This document shows positions 41,422-49,737 of a DNA stretch of 64,000 nt, piece after piece. The translations under genes and the position numbers were made by a program. Below the pieces are notes generated by a model. That model did no database searches and was not told the origin of the DNA. It worked only from the letters and a program-made list of their open reading frames with translations. Numbering within the stretch: position 1 is the stretch's first letter; every line of letters starts with the position of its first letter. Source of the DNA: Terribacillus halophilus (GTDB lineage: Bacteria > Bacillota > Bacilli > Bacillales > Amphibacillaceae); NCBI RefSeq assembly GCF_900101385.1, contig NZ_FMZB01000004.1, positions 124,001 through 188,000 on the forward strand. The letters run 5' to 3'.

Positions 41422-41874
41422 ATGGGCAAATTATTTCTATCAGGGGGCGGAAGTGAAGATCAAACGATTGCTATAGATAGAATATTTGTAAGTGGGATAA
41501 TGGAAAGTAAGTTTGATGAAGTTTTAAAGGGTTATGTAGATGGTGGAGGGGTCGTATATGGTGGAAGTGCGGGAGCGATTATCTTTGGCAATAATATACT
41601 GACTAGTGCCCATTTAGATATTAACACAGTTGAAGTAGAAGATTTTAAAGGTATGGGGATGATAGGGAATTACTCTGTCTGGTGTCATTTTAAGAAGAAT
41701 AATGATCGCTTAATTAATAGGTTTGTGGCGGAATATGATTCTTCAGTAATTGCGTTGCCTGAAGAAACGGCTATCTTTATTGATGGTTCCGAAAAAAAGG
41801 TGATTGGAACTGAGCCTGCCTATATTTTTACGAATAAAGGAATAAAATCTATTACTGGTAACTTTTCATTATAA
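41422..41874 (+). pseudogene. Internally deleted peptidase S51 (dipeptidase E-like)
   Basis: A 150-codon open frame (ATG 41422, GGAGGTG upstream) closely similar to the intact S51 gene at 46267. The first about 27 residues (GKLFLSGGGSEDQTIAIDRIFV) and the last about 115 (GGSAGAIIFGNN to the end) align; about 65 residues between FVSGI and MESKF are missing in frame. The catalytic Ser motif GGSAGA is retained, but the lost part includes the GGGNTF region, so it is probably inactive. Confidence 0.75.
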
Positions 41875-42038
41875 AAGCGACAAATATATACTCCAAGAAA
41901 TAAAAGGATGAGATTTTAACATTTTATTCACTAAGGAACATTTGATTTAGTTAATAACCTTGAATAGCATTAGTATACTCCCTATTTATGACCAACCTGA
42001 GATTGACCTTTACTAAATAATGAGCTACGATATAAAAT

Positions 42039-42057
42039 ATGAATGACAGTCAGTCAT
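42039..42057. promoter_or_regulatory. TetR operator 1 (upstream of tetR)
   Basis: Inverted repeat of form ATGA.TGA-N3-TCA.TCAT, 19 bp, placed just upstream of the tetR ribosome site. The same site, in the opposite orientation, recurs at 42673. Confidence 0.75.
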
Positions 42058-42075
42058 ATTTTGGAGGTGCTTGCA

Positions 42076-42651
42076 CTGGATAAGAAAGAGAAGATCACAA
42101 AGGCTGCTATCGAAGTCTTTATGGAAAAAGGCATAAATAAGGCCACTATTTCAGACATTGTAAAAAAGGCTGGGATCGCACAGGGAACATTTTATCTATA
42201 CTTCCCCTCCAAGTTAGATGTTATGCCGTCCATTGCACAAGTCATGCTAAATGTAATTTTAGACTCATTAAATGAACGGGCTAATTCTTCGGAAATAGAT
42301 ATACTGATTAAAGAAATGGTGGAAGTTGTCTTCGATGTCACGAATGAATATAGAGAGCTCTCAAAACTCATTTATTCTGGTCTGACCCAAACACAGCATA
42401 TCGAAAACTGGGAAGATATATATGAACCATTATACGACTGGATTGAGAATAAATTAATGCAAGGTCAAAAGAACGGTTATGTAAGACAATTCAACAACAC
42501 GAGGTCAGTAGCAAAAATTTTAATAGGTACTATAGAATCATCAGCTGAACAACTTTTCATGTACAATGATTCGGATTCAAACTTAAAGGTTCATAAAGAG
42601 GAATTGATAGACTTTTTATGCATTGCAATAAAAAATAACCCTACGCATTAG
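42076..42651 (+). CDS. TetR-family regulator of the SMR efflux pair
   Basis: About 191 residues. The HTH is AAIEVFMEKGINKATISDIVKKAGIAQGTFYLYFPSKLDV. The start is unclear: GGAGGTG at 42063-42069 points to CTG 42076 (LDKKEKITK); ATG 42043 in the same frame lies in the operator without a ribosome site. The C-terminal domain has the layout of QacR/YkkR-like multidrug-sensing regulators. It ends in a hairpin terminator. The matching operators here and before the SMR genes indicate autoregulation and control of the pump. Confidence 0.8.
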   Translation: MDKKEKITKAAIEVFMEKGINKATISDIVKKAGIAQGTFYLYFPSKLDVMPSIAQVMLNVILDSLNERANSSEIDILIKEMVEVVFDVTNEYRELSKLIYSGLTQTQHIENWEDIYEPLYDWIENKLMQGQKNGYVRQFNNTRSVAKILIGTIESSAEQLFMYNDSDSNLKVHKEELIDFLCIAIKNNPTH

Positions 42652-42662
42652 GGTTATTCTTT
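42634..42662 (+). terminator. Terminator of tetR
   Basis: AATAACCCTA, loop CGCAT, TAGGGTTATT then TCTTT; it contains the tetR stop codon. Confidence 0.75.
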
Positions 42663-42672
42663 AACCTAAAAA

Positions 42673-42691
42673 ATGACTGATGTTCATTCAT
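42673..42691. promoter_or_regulatory. TetR operator 2 (upstream of the SMR genes)
   Basis: ATGACTGA-TGT-TCATTCAT, identical to the reverse complement of operator 1 except for the three central bases. Confidence 0.75.
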
Positions 42692-42723
42692 TTTGAGAAT
42701 TGGATAAAAGGATGGTATTTGAT

Positions 42724-43071
42724 ATGAACAAATCACTAATATTTTTAGTTCTAACATGTTTGTTTGAGTTACTTTGGGTATTCGGGTTTAATGTTGCTTA
42801 TTCGCCATGGCACTGGATAGTAATTGGGGGAGTCATCCTATTGGATTTCTACTTCTTATCTAAGGCTTGTGAGTCTCTACCGACTGGCACGGTGTATGCT
42901 ATCTTTGCTGGAGCAGGTACCATAGGGTCTGCCTTGATGGATATTTATATATTTGATGGAAGTTTCAATGTAATGAAGGCACTATTTATGCTTCTTATAG
43001 TTGCAGGAGTTATCATGCTAAAACTGTCTGATAATAAAGATGCAAAACAAAAACAGAAAGGAGCAGCATAA
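42724..43071 (+). CDS. SMR-family efflux subunit 1
   Basis: A 115-residue protein with four membrane segments; ATG 42724 (MNKSLIFLVLTCLFELLWV). The essential membrane Glu is in LFELLWVFGF, and PTGTVYAIFAGAGTIGS matches the SMR TM3 signature. The pair organisation resembles B. subtilis YkkC/YkkD or EbrA/B heterodimers, which export guanidinium-type or quaternary ammonium compounds with protons. The C-terminal tail is charged (KDAKQKQKGAA). Confidence 0.85.
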   Translation: MNKSLIFLVLTCLFELLWVFGFNVAYSPWHWIVIGGVILLDFYFLSKACESLPTGTVYAIFAGAGTIGSALMDIYIFDGSFNVMKALFMLLIVAGVIMLKLSDNKDAKQKQKGAA

Positions 43072-43073
43072 TT

Positions 43074-43388
43074 ATGGGGTGGTTATTTGTTCTTATCGCA
43101 TCTTGTTTTGAAATGGTCGGAGTTATAGGGCTTAAGAAATTCAGTAGTAATAAAAATGTATGGAATGCTGCTATTTACTTCGGCGGGTTTATTTGCTCGT
43201 TCATTCTGTTATACCAATCCTTTCATTATTTACAGCTAAGTGTGGCGTATGCAGTTTGGACGGGTATAGGAACAGCAGGAGCAGTCCTTCTAAATATGCT
43301 TCTATTTAATGAATCAAAGAGTATGGGAAGAGTTCTAAGTGTTCTTATTATTATCGCAGGAGTTGTCGGATTGAAAATTGTATCTTGA
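43074..43388 (+). CDS. SMR-family efflux subunit 2
   Basis: A 104-residue, four-helix protein starting 2 bp after subunit 1. Essential Glu in CFEMVGVIGLKKF; SVAYAVWTGIGTAGAVLLN is the SMR TM3 signature. It would form an obligate heterodimer with the preceding protein in the cytoplasmic membrane. The gene ends just before the att remnant 43419-43473. Confidence 0.85.
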   Translation: MGWLFVLIASCFEMVGVIGLKKFSSNKNVWNAAIYFGGFICSFILLYQSFHYLQLSVAYAVWTGIGTAGAVLLNMLLFNESKSMGRVLSVLIIIAGVVGLKIVS

Positions 43389-43418
43389 GGTATTTATAAT
43401 CGAGTGTTGCCGTACAGG

Positions 43419-43473
43419 ACACGAACCTGGACAGTCTAGGGAAGCTGGTTTGAGTGAAATCGGAAACATCACT
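43419..43473 (+). repeat. Degraded tRNA-Val att copy 4
   Basis: Aligns over about 55 bp: CCTGGACAG.CTAGGG.AGCTGGTT.GAGT...ATCGGAA..ATCACT. It has several substitutions and a 2-bp insertion near the 3' end. Confidence 0.7.
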
Positions 43474-43477
43474 TCGA

Positions 43478-43512
43478 AAAGCCTATAATCATAATGGTTA
43501 TAGGCTTTTTTG
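43478..43512 (+). terminator. Terminator after the SMR genes and att copy 4
   Basis: AAAGCCTATAA...TTATAGGCTTTTTT. Confidence 0.8.
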
Positions 43513-43633
43513 TGTTTATTTCTTCCAAACTAAATAATTATGACGACCATCCTAACAATAACTTAATGATGTTCAGGGGGCACTATTCGCTCTTTTAAGT
43601 TGATGGATTTGTTGCTTGTTGGCTTATTCTTCT

Positions 43634-44539
43634 TCATGAAGTTCTTGCTTCTGTCTTTTCGACTCTTGAAGCTAGAATAATGGATGAACAGACACATAGT
43701 AATCCTACAAAGTGATGAAACTTTAGAGATTCTTCCAGGATAAATGAAGCTAAAGTGATTGTGCTTAGTGGCACCATGCTGGTTAGAATGCCTGTCTGGT
43801 ACGCGGGCAGCACGGAGGCACCTTGATACATTAGGAGGAAGGCTGCAACAGTGACGATGATAGCCGAATAGCCTACTAATGCCAAGTCTGTAGTTGAGTG
43901 AAATTGATAGCCAGAAGTCATAGTTTGATAAATTGCCGGCGGGAAAAAGAGAATGGTTCCAAAAAAAGAAACCGATGTGCTGATAGCAAGTGGACTGACT
44001 TTACTTGAAGCATATTTTCCAATGATGATAAATATTGCTTCTGCAATAACTGAACAAACAATAAGCACATTCCCTAAAATTTGAAGAAGCTGGAATTCCT
44101 GATTTGCTTGGGAATCAGTAAGTTGTAAACACAGTATGCCTCCTATACTTAAGAAAACAGCGATAATCTTTATTCGTGACAACTTTTCTTTTAATATTAT
44201 ATATCCTAAGACGGCAATAAACGCAGGAAGAATACTGGATATGATTCCAGCTTCTGAAGCAGTGGTCCATTTTAATCCGTATAAAAGAAAGATGTTATAT
44301 AGAAATACTCCTGCCAAGGATAGTAAAAAGAGAATTCGAACCAATCGGAAAGAAAAAACAGGTATACCTTCTTTCCAGATTAATAGGGGCAGAAATATGA
44401 GTGTGCTAATGAAAAACCGCATTTCAGCCGCAAGAAATACAGGCATACTTTCTACTAATAATTTTCCGCTTACTACAGCGCTGCCGACAATAATCATTGC
44501 AGCTGATACTTTTATAAAAGCAATTCTTTCCTTTGACAC
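43634..44539 (-). CDS. EamA/DMT-family exporter
   Basis: A 301-residue membrane protein with about ten segments in two EamA repeats (each containing the AAEMRFFISTL/LSIGGILCLQL-type halves). GTG 44539 with GGAGGT upstream is chosen; the longer frame extends through the promoter. It is divergent from a MocR-type regulator, a frequent pairing in which the regulator controls the exporter. Substrate unknown, probably an amino acid or vitamin-like metabolite. Confidence 0.85.
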   Translation of the reverse strand: MSKERIAFIKVSAAMIIVGSAVVSGKLLVESMPVFLAAEMRFFISTLIFLPLLIWKEGIPVFSFRLVRILFLLSLAGVFLYNIFLLYGLKWTTASEAGIISSILPAFIAVLGYIILKEKLSRIKIIAVFLSIGGILCLQLTDSQANQEFQLLQILGNVLIVCSVIAEAIFIIIGKYASSKVSPLAISTSVSFFGTILFFPPAIYQTMTSGYQFHSTTDLALVGYSAIIVTVAAFLLMYQGASVLPAYQTGILTSMVPLSTITLASFILEESLKFHHFVGLLCVCSSIILASRVEKTEARTS

Positions 44540-44655
44540 AGAAATACCTCCAATTATGGTTATGGTTTCCTGTAGAATATACATTGTAATATTGGTTTTA
44601 GGTAGAGCCAATTAAGGACGAAATTGAAAACCAATTTTTAAGGAGGAGATGCGTT

Positions 44656-46047
44656 GTGTGGTTTGAGATAGAAAGAGATCATTCACTTCCCTTATCTTGG
44701 CAGCTTCATTTGCAATTGAAAGAGAAAATATTAAAAGGCATGATTGTTGGCGGGCAGCGACTCCCCTCAACTAGATCAATGGCTGAACAACTTGGGATTT
44801 CCCGAAATACAGTGGTTGAAGTATATGAGCAAATGACTGCAGAAGGATATCTCCAAACGAAGCTTGGAGCTGGAACCTTTGTGACAGATGGGATTCTCTT
44901 GGATAATTTTCGTTTAGAGAAGTCTGTCATGACTTGTAATCGTAAAGAAGAAAAAAGTGATTATATCGATTTTCGTTCTGGGTTTCCTGCTCTTGCCTCT
45001 TTTCCGAGGATGGTATGGTCTAAGGTGGCGAAGGATGTATATGAATCAAGTGCTGCCGATTTATTTGGCTATCAGGAACCACAGGGTAGCGAGGAACTTC
45101 GCCAGGTAATTGCGGCATATCTTTACAGGATACGAGGCATAGAATGCGACCCAGCCAGCATCATCATCACTTCAGGAGCGACACAAGCATTTCAATTGGT
45201 TGCAAAAGCTATCATAGAGCCTGGGAGAGTGGTGTATGTAGAAGATCCAATCACAAAAGAGATACGGGAAATTTTAAGTGGTACAGGAGGTAGCATACAT
45301 CCAATTGCAGTTGATAAGGATGGTTTGACAACAAACTCGCTTCCAAGAAATATTCAGCATACTATCTTATCTGTTACCCCTTCACATCATTTTCCACTTG
45401 GAGCGATATTGCCAGCTCAAAGAAGAATAGAACTGATTCAATTTGCGGAAGAAACAGACAGCATAATATTGGAAGATGATTACGACAGCGAATTTCGTTA
45501 TAACGGAATACCTTTCAGTACTCTTTACAGTTTGGCTCCTCACAGAGTAGTTTATATTGGTACGTTTAGTAAAATATTATCTCCTGCACTTCGTATCGGG
45601 TACGTTATCATGCCAAAACATTTGATTAATAATGCCATTCAGGTCAAACGATATCTTGATTATCATTCACCCATATTGAATCAAGTGATCCTCGCTCGAT
45701 TTATCGCGAAGGGGCATCTAGAAAAGCATGTGAATAAAATGAGAAAGCTGTATAAGGGAAATAGGGAGTGCCTGATAAGGAATCTGCAAAAGAATTTTCC
45801 CGAAATAAGAATAATCGGATCTTCATCCGGATTACATATTGTAGCCGCTTTTCCTGGTATTGAATTCAATGAGAAACTGTTAAAAGTAATAAAAGAAAAT
45901 GGAATATTAATCCAAGGGGTTGAGAGGCACGCAATAAATAAAGGAAAGTATGCGAATCAGCTTATTTTTGGATATGGGAATTGTAATGAGCTTGAAATAA
46001 TAAGAGGGGTCGCTTTGATAAAGAAGATACTGGAAGGTAAAATGTAA
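44656..46047 (+). CDS. MocR/PdxR-type regulator (GntR HTH fused to aminotransferase domain)
   Basis: A 463-residue protein, GTG 44656 with AAGGAGGAG upstream. The N-terminal winged helix (SWQLHLQLKEKILKGMIVGGQRLPSTRSMAEQLGISRNTV) is the GntR type; from about residue 110 a fold-type I aminotransferase domain follows, with EDDYDSEFRYNG and the PLP lysine in YIGTFSKILSPALRIGY. PLP-binding is thus expected. The divergent EamA gene is its likely target through the 116-bp shared intergenic region. Confidence 0.88.
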   Translation: MWFEIERDHSLPLSWQLHLQLKEKILKGMIVGGQRLPSTRSMAEQLGISRNTVVEVYEQMTAEGYLQTKLGAGTFVTDGILLDNFRLEKSVMTCNRKEEKSDYIDFRSGFPALASFPRMVWSKVAKDVYESSAADLFGYQEPQGSEELRQVIAAYLYRIRGIECDPASIIITSGATQAFQLVAKAIIEPGRVVYVEDPITKEIREILSGTGGSIHPIAVDKDGLTTNSLPRNIQHTILSVTPSHHFPLGAILPAQRRIELIQFAEETDSIILEDDYDSEFRYNGIPFSTLYSLAPHRVVYIGTFSKILSPALRIGYVIMPKHLINNAIQVKRYLDYHSPILNQVILARFIAKGHLEKHVNKMRKLYKGNRECLIRNLQKNFPEIRIIGSSSGLHIVAAFPGIEFNEKLLKVIKENGILIQGVERHAINKGKYANQLIFGYGNCNELEIIRGVALIKKILEGKM

Positions 46048-46055
46048 AAAAATAA

Positions 46056-46110
46056 GCAACTCTCGCTAACCTTTACAAAAGTTGGGCGGTGATTCAAATC
46101 GGAATCACTT
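46056..46110 (+). repeat. Degraded tRNA-Val att copy 5
   Basis: The last about 20 bases are clear (ATTCAAATCGGAATCACT); the 5' half is only loosely alignable. It is followed by ATGCTAACATTCTGATAAC (about 46134), the same arm-like repeat seen at 36574. Confidence 0.55.
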
Positions 46111-46266
46111 CATATTAATTGCATTTGAGTGAAAATGCTAACATTCTGATAACGATTATGAACGAGGAATCAGGAACGGACGTAATTAAATGTAGCTGGA
46201 AAGACAGAAAATAACAATTGGTTATCGTGTTTAACATTAAACGATTATAGTGAGAAGGGGTGCTTT

Positions 46267-46935
46267 ATGGGGACTTTATTTCTATCAGGAGGAGGAAATG
46301 AGAAACAAACAATAATCTTGGATAGAATGTTTGTAAATGAAATCGACAAAGAAAAACCCTTGTTGTATATACCTATTGCAATGGATGAAGCAGATTACAA
46401 TGACTGTTTTAATTGGATAAGAAGAGTGTTTATTCCACTGGGCATTGAGAATATTGTTTTATGGAGCAGTGTGAATAATAAGTGTATGGAAGATCTTAAT
46501 GATTTTTCAGCTATATATATTGGCGGTGGAAATACTTTTATGTTATTAAAGAAGATGAAGGATAGTAAGTTTTACCGACTATTAAGGCGATATATAAATA
46601 ACGGAGGTATTGTATACGGTGGAAGTGCCGGTGCAATTATTTTTGGTGAAAATATTATGACTTGTGCTCATTTAGATAGAAACACAGCTAATGTAAGTGA
46701 CTTTCAGGGTATGGCGATGATCGGGAAATATTCTGTTTGGTGTCATTTTAGGAAGAATGATGAGATTTTAATTAATAAGTTCATGGAAGACTTTGATTCC
46801 CCAGTAATTGCATTGCCTGAGGAAACTGCTATCTTTATTAAGGATCGTGAAACAAAGGTAGTTGGAACTGAACCTGCGTATATCTTTACAAATAATGGAT
46901 TGGAAATTATTTCTACCGGTAGCTTCACTTTATAA
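46267..46935 (+). CDS. Peptidase S51 family protein (dipeptidase E-like)
   Basis: A 222-residue protein, full length for the family. The glutamine-amidotransferase-like fold is indicated by LFLSGGGNEKQT at the start, YIGGGNTFMLL in the middle, and the nucleophile elbow YGGSAGAIIFG; His and Glu in AHLDRN and LPEETAIF complete the usual triad. Members cleave Asp-X dipeptides or cyanophycin-like substrates. ATG 46267 follows GAGAAGGGG. It has an in-frame deleted paralogue at 41422. Confidence 0.85.
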   Translation: MGTLFLSGGGNEKQTIILDRMFVNEIDKEKPLLYIPIAMDEADYNDCFNWIRRVFIPLGIENIVLWSSVNNKCMEDLNDFSAIYIGGGNTFMLLKKMKDSKFYRLLRRYINNGGIVYGGSAGAIIFGENIMTCAHLDRNTANVSDFQGMAMIGKYSVWCHFRKNDEILINKFMEDFDSPVIALPEETAIFIKDRETKVVGTEPAYIFTNNGLEIISTGSFTL

Positions 46936-47043
46936 AAGTACATAAATGAAGGATAAAAAGGATGGGTTAAAAACTCCATCCTATAGTATCTATTTTCTAC
47001 CGAAAATCTGATTAGTTATCTTTCACGCTTACTACTGAATAAA

Positions 47044-47277
47044 ATGTCTACTGCCAGTTCGTCGCAAAAATTGGCTACGATCGTGAAGAAGCGAACGTTG
47101 CACGGCATAAAGAATTTAGTTTTAGAAACTTATCGAAATCAAACCGATGGAGATTTTGCGAAGTTGAAAGGCATGGATAACGTAATTGCTAAGACAACGG
47201 ATCATACAGTTCGTTTTTATAACATGAATCCAGGAGAATGCATTCCCAACTTGCTGTTTTGGGTTCCAAATAAATGA
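47044..47277 (+). pseudogene. Orphan ORF fragment
   Basis: A 77-codon open frame without a ribosome site, starting MSTASSSQKLATIVKKR. No family recognised; lying just ahead of the last att remnant, it is most likely a fragment left by deletion. It may not be a gene. Confidence 0.3.
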
Positions 47278-47410
47278 CATACTTAACTTTTAATGTAATG
47301 ACTCCGTTTTTTACTATAAGTCGCGGGGGGATGACAAGGGTCATGGAGTGGTTTGTCTTTGCGTTTATAATTTGCCGGAATGAGAACAGGGATTAGTCGA
47401 CCAAAGAAGA

Positions 47411-47438
47411 CAGTTCGAGTCCAATCGGAATAACTAAC
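47411..47438 (+). repeat. Degraded tRNA-Val att copy 6 (distal end of the island)
   Basis: CAGTTCGAGTCCAATCGGAA followed by TAACTAAC: the T-arm and acceptor end of tRNA-Val, weakly extendable to about 47383. It is directly followed by the strongest of the associated hairpins. Probably the original chromosomal 3' end of the tRNA gene, displaced by about 29 kb. Confidence 0.7.
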
Positions 47439-47440
47439 CT

Positions 47441-47486
47441 AAAAAAGCTCGAAATCCTATAGTACATAAGGATTTCGAGCTTTTTG
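47441..47486 (+). terminator. Terminator at the island's distal end
   Basis: AAAAGCTCGAAATCC...AGGATTTCGAGCTTTTT, near-perfect stem. Confidence 0.85.
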
Positions 47487-47521
47487 CATTCAGTCTGAAT
47501 CATGGATTGTATTTACGGCCA

Positions 47522-47860
47522 TTATCCACGCCCAATCGTATTATTCAATTTCGTACGATATTTATCTTTCCATGTTTTCGTGTCTTTCACTAATTCATCG
47601 CAGAAATCGGCCACGTCCCCACCCGTTAGATCGATGACTTTCTTGCCTTCCGCTGCACCTTCCTCAAAAAGATCGAGAATCCCACCGAAAATACGGCTGA
47701 TGTCTTTCCAATCGGATAGACCGCTAGAAGCCCACATATATTTTTTGATAGCGTTGTAAGCAGTTTGATACTCGCTAGGAAGTGCATTTGCACGCTTCTC
47801 CATTGCTTTCCATTCTCGCTTGTCATCCAGGTCTCCAATAATCTTTTTTATTATACTCAT
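47522..47860 (-). CDS. DUF1048 family protein
   Basis: A 112-residue helical protein ([48 protein letters not shown]), matching DUF1048, a small family regularly encoded next to PadR regulators in Firmicutes. It starts 1 bp after the padR stop. The function is unknown; structural similarity to helical adaptor proteins has been proposed for the family. Confidence 0.85.
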   Translation of the reverse strand: MSIIKKIIGDLDDKREWKAMEKRANALPSEYQTAYNAIKKYMWASSGLSDWKDISRIFGGILDLFEEGAAEGKKVIDLTGGDVADFCDELVKDTKTWKDKYRTKLNNTIGRG

Positions 47861-47861
47861 A

Positions 47862-48194
47862 TCATTTCTCCTTTTGATTTGTTTTAAGTTCGTATATTTT
47901 GTTTGAAACGAATTCCCACTTTTCCCAAAAAGACGTAAGTTTCTCTTGACCAGCTGCGTTGAGTTTGTAAAACTTTCTCGGCGGTCCCATCGTGGATGGC
48001 TTTTTCTCGATGTCCACTAAGTTATTTTTCTCAAGGCGCATGGTAATCGTATAAACTGTCCCTTCTATAACATCAGTGAAGCCAAGATCCCGCAGCTGCT
48101 GCGTGATTTCATAGCCGTACGTTTCGCCACGGCTGATAATTTCAAGCACACAACCCTCAAGTACCCCTTTCAGCATTTCTGTAATATTTTCCAA
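47862..48194 (-). CDS. PadR-family transcriptional regulator
   Basis: About 110 residues. TTG 48194 is favoured, because GGAGGGG lies six bases before it and inside any start at ATG 48209. The winged helix is [31 protein letters not shown] ... [19 protein letters not shown], with the C-terminal dimerisation helix [15 protein letters not shown]. It heads the padR-DUF1048 operon and probably represses it through the ATACCGGTAT boxes upstream. Confidence 0.88.
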   Translation of the reverse strand: MENITEMLKGVLEGCVLEIISRGETYGYEITQQLRDLGFTDVIEGTVYTITMRLEKNNLVDIEKKPSTMGPPRKFYKLNAAGQEKLTSFWEKWEFVSNKIYELKTNQKEK

Positions 48195-48230
48195 TAATTG
48201 CCCCTCCATTTCGATATATAATAATATGTT

Positions 48231-48279
48231 ATACCGGTATTATGTGTTAATGATAATAAGTGATACATCATACCGGTAT
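48231..48279. promoter_or_regulatory. Twin palindromic operators for PadR
   Basis: The perfect palindrome ATACCGGTAT occurs at 48231-48240 and 48270-48279, 39 bp apart (about four helical turns), in the promoter region of the padR operon. Confidence 0.75.
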
Positions 48280-48535
48280 ATAGTATTACGTAGTACTGGA
48301 TTTGTCAAGGATAAGAATGATCGGATTACTTTATCGGGTGAAGCAAAGGGGATAATCTCAAGTCATTATTAAGTAAACAGTTTTTTTGTGATGAAACAGA
48401 AATGGTGCGTTGACATTTCCTTATTACCATAAGTATTCGAGGCTTCTTTTATGACAGGTCAATTGTAGTTTTTGGGTAGGATTTATTACATGCAATCTTG
48501 TTATAATTTTCTTATTATGGTAGTTTAATAGCACT

Positions 48536-49366
48536 ATGAAAATTATGTATCTAATCATTTGTAGCTTGTTGTTTCTATTATCTGCATGTTCCTTCACTAG
48601 TGGTGCCGAGTCTGCCGCAGGTTCTGGTGCAACCCCAGGCTATGATCCGTTAATCATAGCCCATCGGGGTGCATCTGACTTAGAACCGGAGCACACCTTT
48701 GCTTCTTATGATCGAGCAGTCAAGGATAAAGCTGATTATATTGAAATAGATCTAAGGGAGACGAAAGACGGGGAATTGATTGCGATGCATGATGAAGATG
48801 TAAACCGCACCACTGATGGAGAAGGGTTCGTGGGGGAGCTGACCCTGGATTATATTGAATCCTTGGATGCGGGGGGTGGACAGAAGGTTCCGACGCTGCG
48901 GGACATCGTTTCCCATTATAAGAACAAGGTAAAATATTATATTGAAACAAGGAGCAATGCAGATGGCAAGATCACGATGGAAGATCAGTTGTTGCAGATT
49001 TTAACAGAAAACAAGATTGATGATGACAATGTAATTATTCAGTCATTCGACGAAGCGAGCTTGTTAAAGATTCACGAGCGGAATCCAGACGTACAGCTTG
49101 TACGATTGCTTCGCAAAAAAGAAATTCAGGAGCTAACAACAGAACGCTTGAACGAAATCAGTACGTTTGCATTTGCTATTGGTACTTATGCAGGTAGTAC
49201 AGATAAAGACCTTGTCAGTATGGCTCGTGATAATGGATTGGATATTCACACTTATTATTATGACGATGAAAAGGAGTTAGCGAGGGAAATGTTCCAGTTG
49301 AAAGTCGATGGTACTTTTACTAACAATCCGAAATTTGCGAGAGAGACAATGAATCCATCTAAATGA
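48536..49366 (+). CDS. Glycerophosphodiester phosphodiesterase lipoprotein
   Basis: A 276-residue GDPD enzyme with a lipoprotein signal (MKIMYLIICSLLFLLSAC, lipobox LSAC). Catalytic HRGASDLEPEHT (His, Arg, Glu), DYIEIDLRETKDGELIAMHD (metal Glu/Asp and second His) and YYIETRSN are visible, the full GDPD set. It hydrolyses glycerophosphodiesters outside the membrane to glycerol-3-phosphate and alcohol, possibly from teichoic acids or lipids. No strong ribosome site precedes ATG 48536. A terminator overlaps the end. Confidence 0.88.
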   Translation: MKIMYLIICSLLFLLSACSFTSGAESAAGSGATPGYDPLIIAHRGASDLEPEHTFASYDRAVKDKADYIEIDLRETKDGELIAMHDEDVNRTTDGEGFVGELTLDYIESLDAGGGQKVPTLRDIVSHYKNKVKYYIETRSNADGKITMEDQLLQILTENKIDDDNVIIQSFDEASLLKIHERNPDVQLVRLLRKKEIQELTTERLNEISTFAFAIGTYAGSTDKDLVSMARDNGLDIHTYYYDDEKELAREMFQLKVDGTFTNNPKFARETMNPSK

Positions 49367-49378
49367 TGGATTTTTTTT
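49352..49378 (+). terminator. Terminator of the GDPD gene
   Basis: AATCCAT...ATGGATT then eight Ts. The following 49379-49737 has no gene; nothing else is visible there. Confidence 0.75.
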
Positions 49379-49737
49379 ATAGGAGAGTTCTTAGCAATCC
49401 TGAATGTCCATTGTCATCCTTATCCCGAACCTCGGTTTCTTTTTCCATCTGCCTCGATGACTCCTCAAGAACCGCATGGACACATGTAATCCTGCCCATA
49501 TTTTATTTAACTAAATGAGTGGTTTAATTATGGGGGTACAGGACTTTCAAAGATATTCATTGGCAAGGGTTACCGTTCATACCGAATCGTATCTACATGT
49601 ACAGCTTTCAATTAAAGGTTCAATCAAGTCCGACCGAAGATACATATAAAGTTTCTTATATAAATATATGTTACATAAGGTTAATATTTACAAATGGTGT
49701 GCCGATAAAAAAAGAGACATAGTCAGGAGGGAATCGA

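Noticed and set aside
42651-42724. Guanidine-I (ykkC) riboswitch before the SMR genes
   Set aside because: The gap is only about 70 bp and is filled by the tetR terminator and the TetR operator; no ykkC consensus is present.
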